Below, piece by piece: positions 63,716-64,000 of a stretch of 64,000 nucleotides of DNA. Origin of the DNA: Valencia hispanica (Eukaryota; Chordata; Actinopteri; Cyprinodontiformes; Valenciidae); contig OY747702.1 of NCBI GenBank assembly GCA_963556495.2, positions 3,780,501 through 3,844,500 on the forward strand, given 5' to 3'. Each line of letters begins with the position of its first letter. Positions within the stretch are counted from its first letter, which is position 1. Under the pieces are notes generated by a model that saw only the letters and a list, made by a program, of their open reading frames with translations, was not told the DNA's origin and did not search any database. The translations under genes were made by a program, and so were the position numbers.

Positions 63716-64000
63716 ATGACTACTCTAAGGTTTGTCATGTGGAATGTTCATGGAGCTGGCACCAGAGAGAAAAGAGTTAAGATTCTTAACCTGCTTAAAA
63801 GATTGAAGGCAGATGTCGTCTTATTACAAGAAACCCATAAATCTACCTCAGCTACAGATTATATTAAATCCCCTGAGTTTCCTAATGTGTTTTCTGCATG
63901 CTATAACTCCGGACAAAGGGGAGTAGCAATATCAATAAATAAAAATGTAAATTTTACAGTAATCGATACAGTTACAGATCCAGAGGGTAGATTTATTATA
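63716..64000 (+). CDS. L1 ORF2 start (endonuclease), open to window end
   Basis: From ATG 63716 the 95 visible codons are uninterrupted: TTLRFVMWNVHGAGTREKRV (endonuclease N-terminus with the Asn of WNVHG), LKADVVLLQETHKS (catalytic Glu of QETH) and GQRGVAISINKNVNF. The ATG overlaps the TGA that ends a 114-codon frame in the spacer (CTATGAC). Copy A has the same arrangement at 4950. Codons beyond 64000 are not visible. Confidence 0.9.
   Translation, partial: MTTLRFVMWNVHGAGTREKRVKILNLLKRLKADVVLLQETHKSTSATDYIKSPEFPNVFSACYNSGQRGVAISINKNVNFTVIDTVTDPEGRFII

Larger units (their letters stand above)
62330..64000 (+). mobile_element. L1-type LINE (copy C), 5' part, runs off the window
   Basis: Includes a putative promoter, an intact ORF1 (62516-63301), a 414-bp spacer and the open start of ORF2 (63716 on). 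It is collinear with copy A from 62608 onward with few differences, and where copy A has a nonsense codon this copy has Tyr (TAT at about 63903). Whether it is full length depends on sequence beyond 64000. Confidence 0.9.

Overview
The window is from a ray-finned fish genome, very probably a percomorph-type teleost. I infer this from its transposon content: a fish L1 with a coiled-coil/RRM ORF1, L2 (Maui-like) and Rex1/CR1-like LINEs, a BEL/Pao retrotransposon, chromodomain Ty3/Gypsy remnants, two Tc1 elements, a P-element/THAP transposase gene, a piggyBac-like element and an endogenous retrovirus. I found no host gene that I can name. The window is a graveyard of mobile elements in which insertion order can be read from nesting.

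Layout, left to right. 0-3.9 kb: end of an LTR, an orphan Pro/Thr-rich ORF, and two convergent Gypsy integrase-chromodomain remnants. 3.9-11.4 kb: a 5'-truncated L1 with broken ORFs and a 2.7-kb G-rich 3' UTR. 12.0-14.1 kb: a 5'-truncated L2-like LINE (minus). 14.2-14.7 kb: a broken C2H2-type fragment. 16.3-21.1 kb: a LINE split by a solo LTR (TSD GTATT) and a Tc1 element (TA). 21.2-28.3 kb: a BEL/Pao element with two LTRs and TSD GATAG. 28.3-33.1 kb: AT-rich DNA, two copies of a TIR element and a deleted Tc1. 33.3-36.7 kb: a P-element/THAP-type transposase gene on the minus strand, with at least six readable exons and splice sites, now broken. 37-41 kb: short Rex1 and L2 pieces, an L1 3' fragment (minus) with a perfect 21-bp-arm palindrome, and two long AT microsatellites. 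41.3-43.35 kb: another L2.

Two large nests fill the right half. Nest 1 (43.4-50.2 kb): a minus-strand LINE was hit by an L2-like LINE (plus), which was then hit by a Rex1/CR1-type LINE (minus). That last element still has an uninterrupted 917-codon endonuclease-reverse transcriptase ORF. Nest 2 (50.8-62.0 kb): a second Rex1/CR1-type LINE (minus) was split by a piggyBac-like element at a TTAA in its 3' UTR and by an endogenous retrovirus in its ORF. The retrovirus has 421/424-bp LTRs, TSD CCAC, a tRNA-Trp primer site and gamma/epsilon-type integrase remnants, and itself carries an L2 3'-UTR insertion. 62.3-64 kb: the 5' part of a second L1 with an intact ORF1 and the open start of ORF2; its upstream region carries a TCTCGCGAGA palindrome and a YY1-like motif.

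The elements do not work together as a pathway. Each is (or was) autonomous for its own mobility. The best candidates for remaining activity are the 917-codon LINE and the rightmost L1, whose 3' part is outside the window. All percentages and family names here are read by eye; no database search was run.
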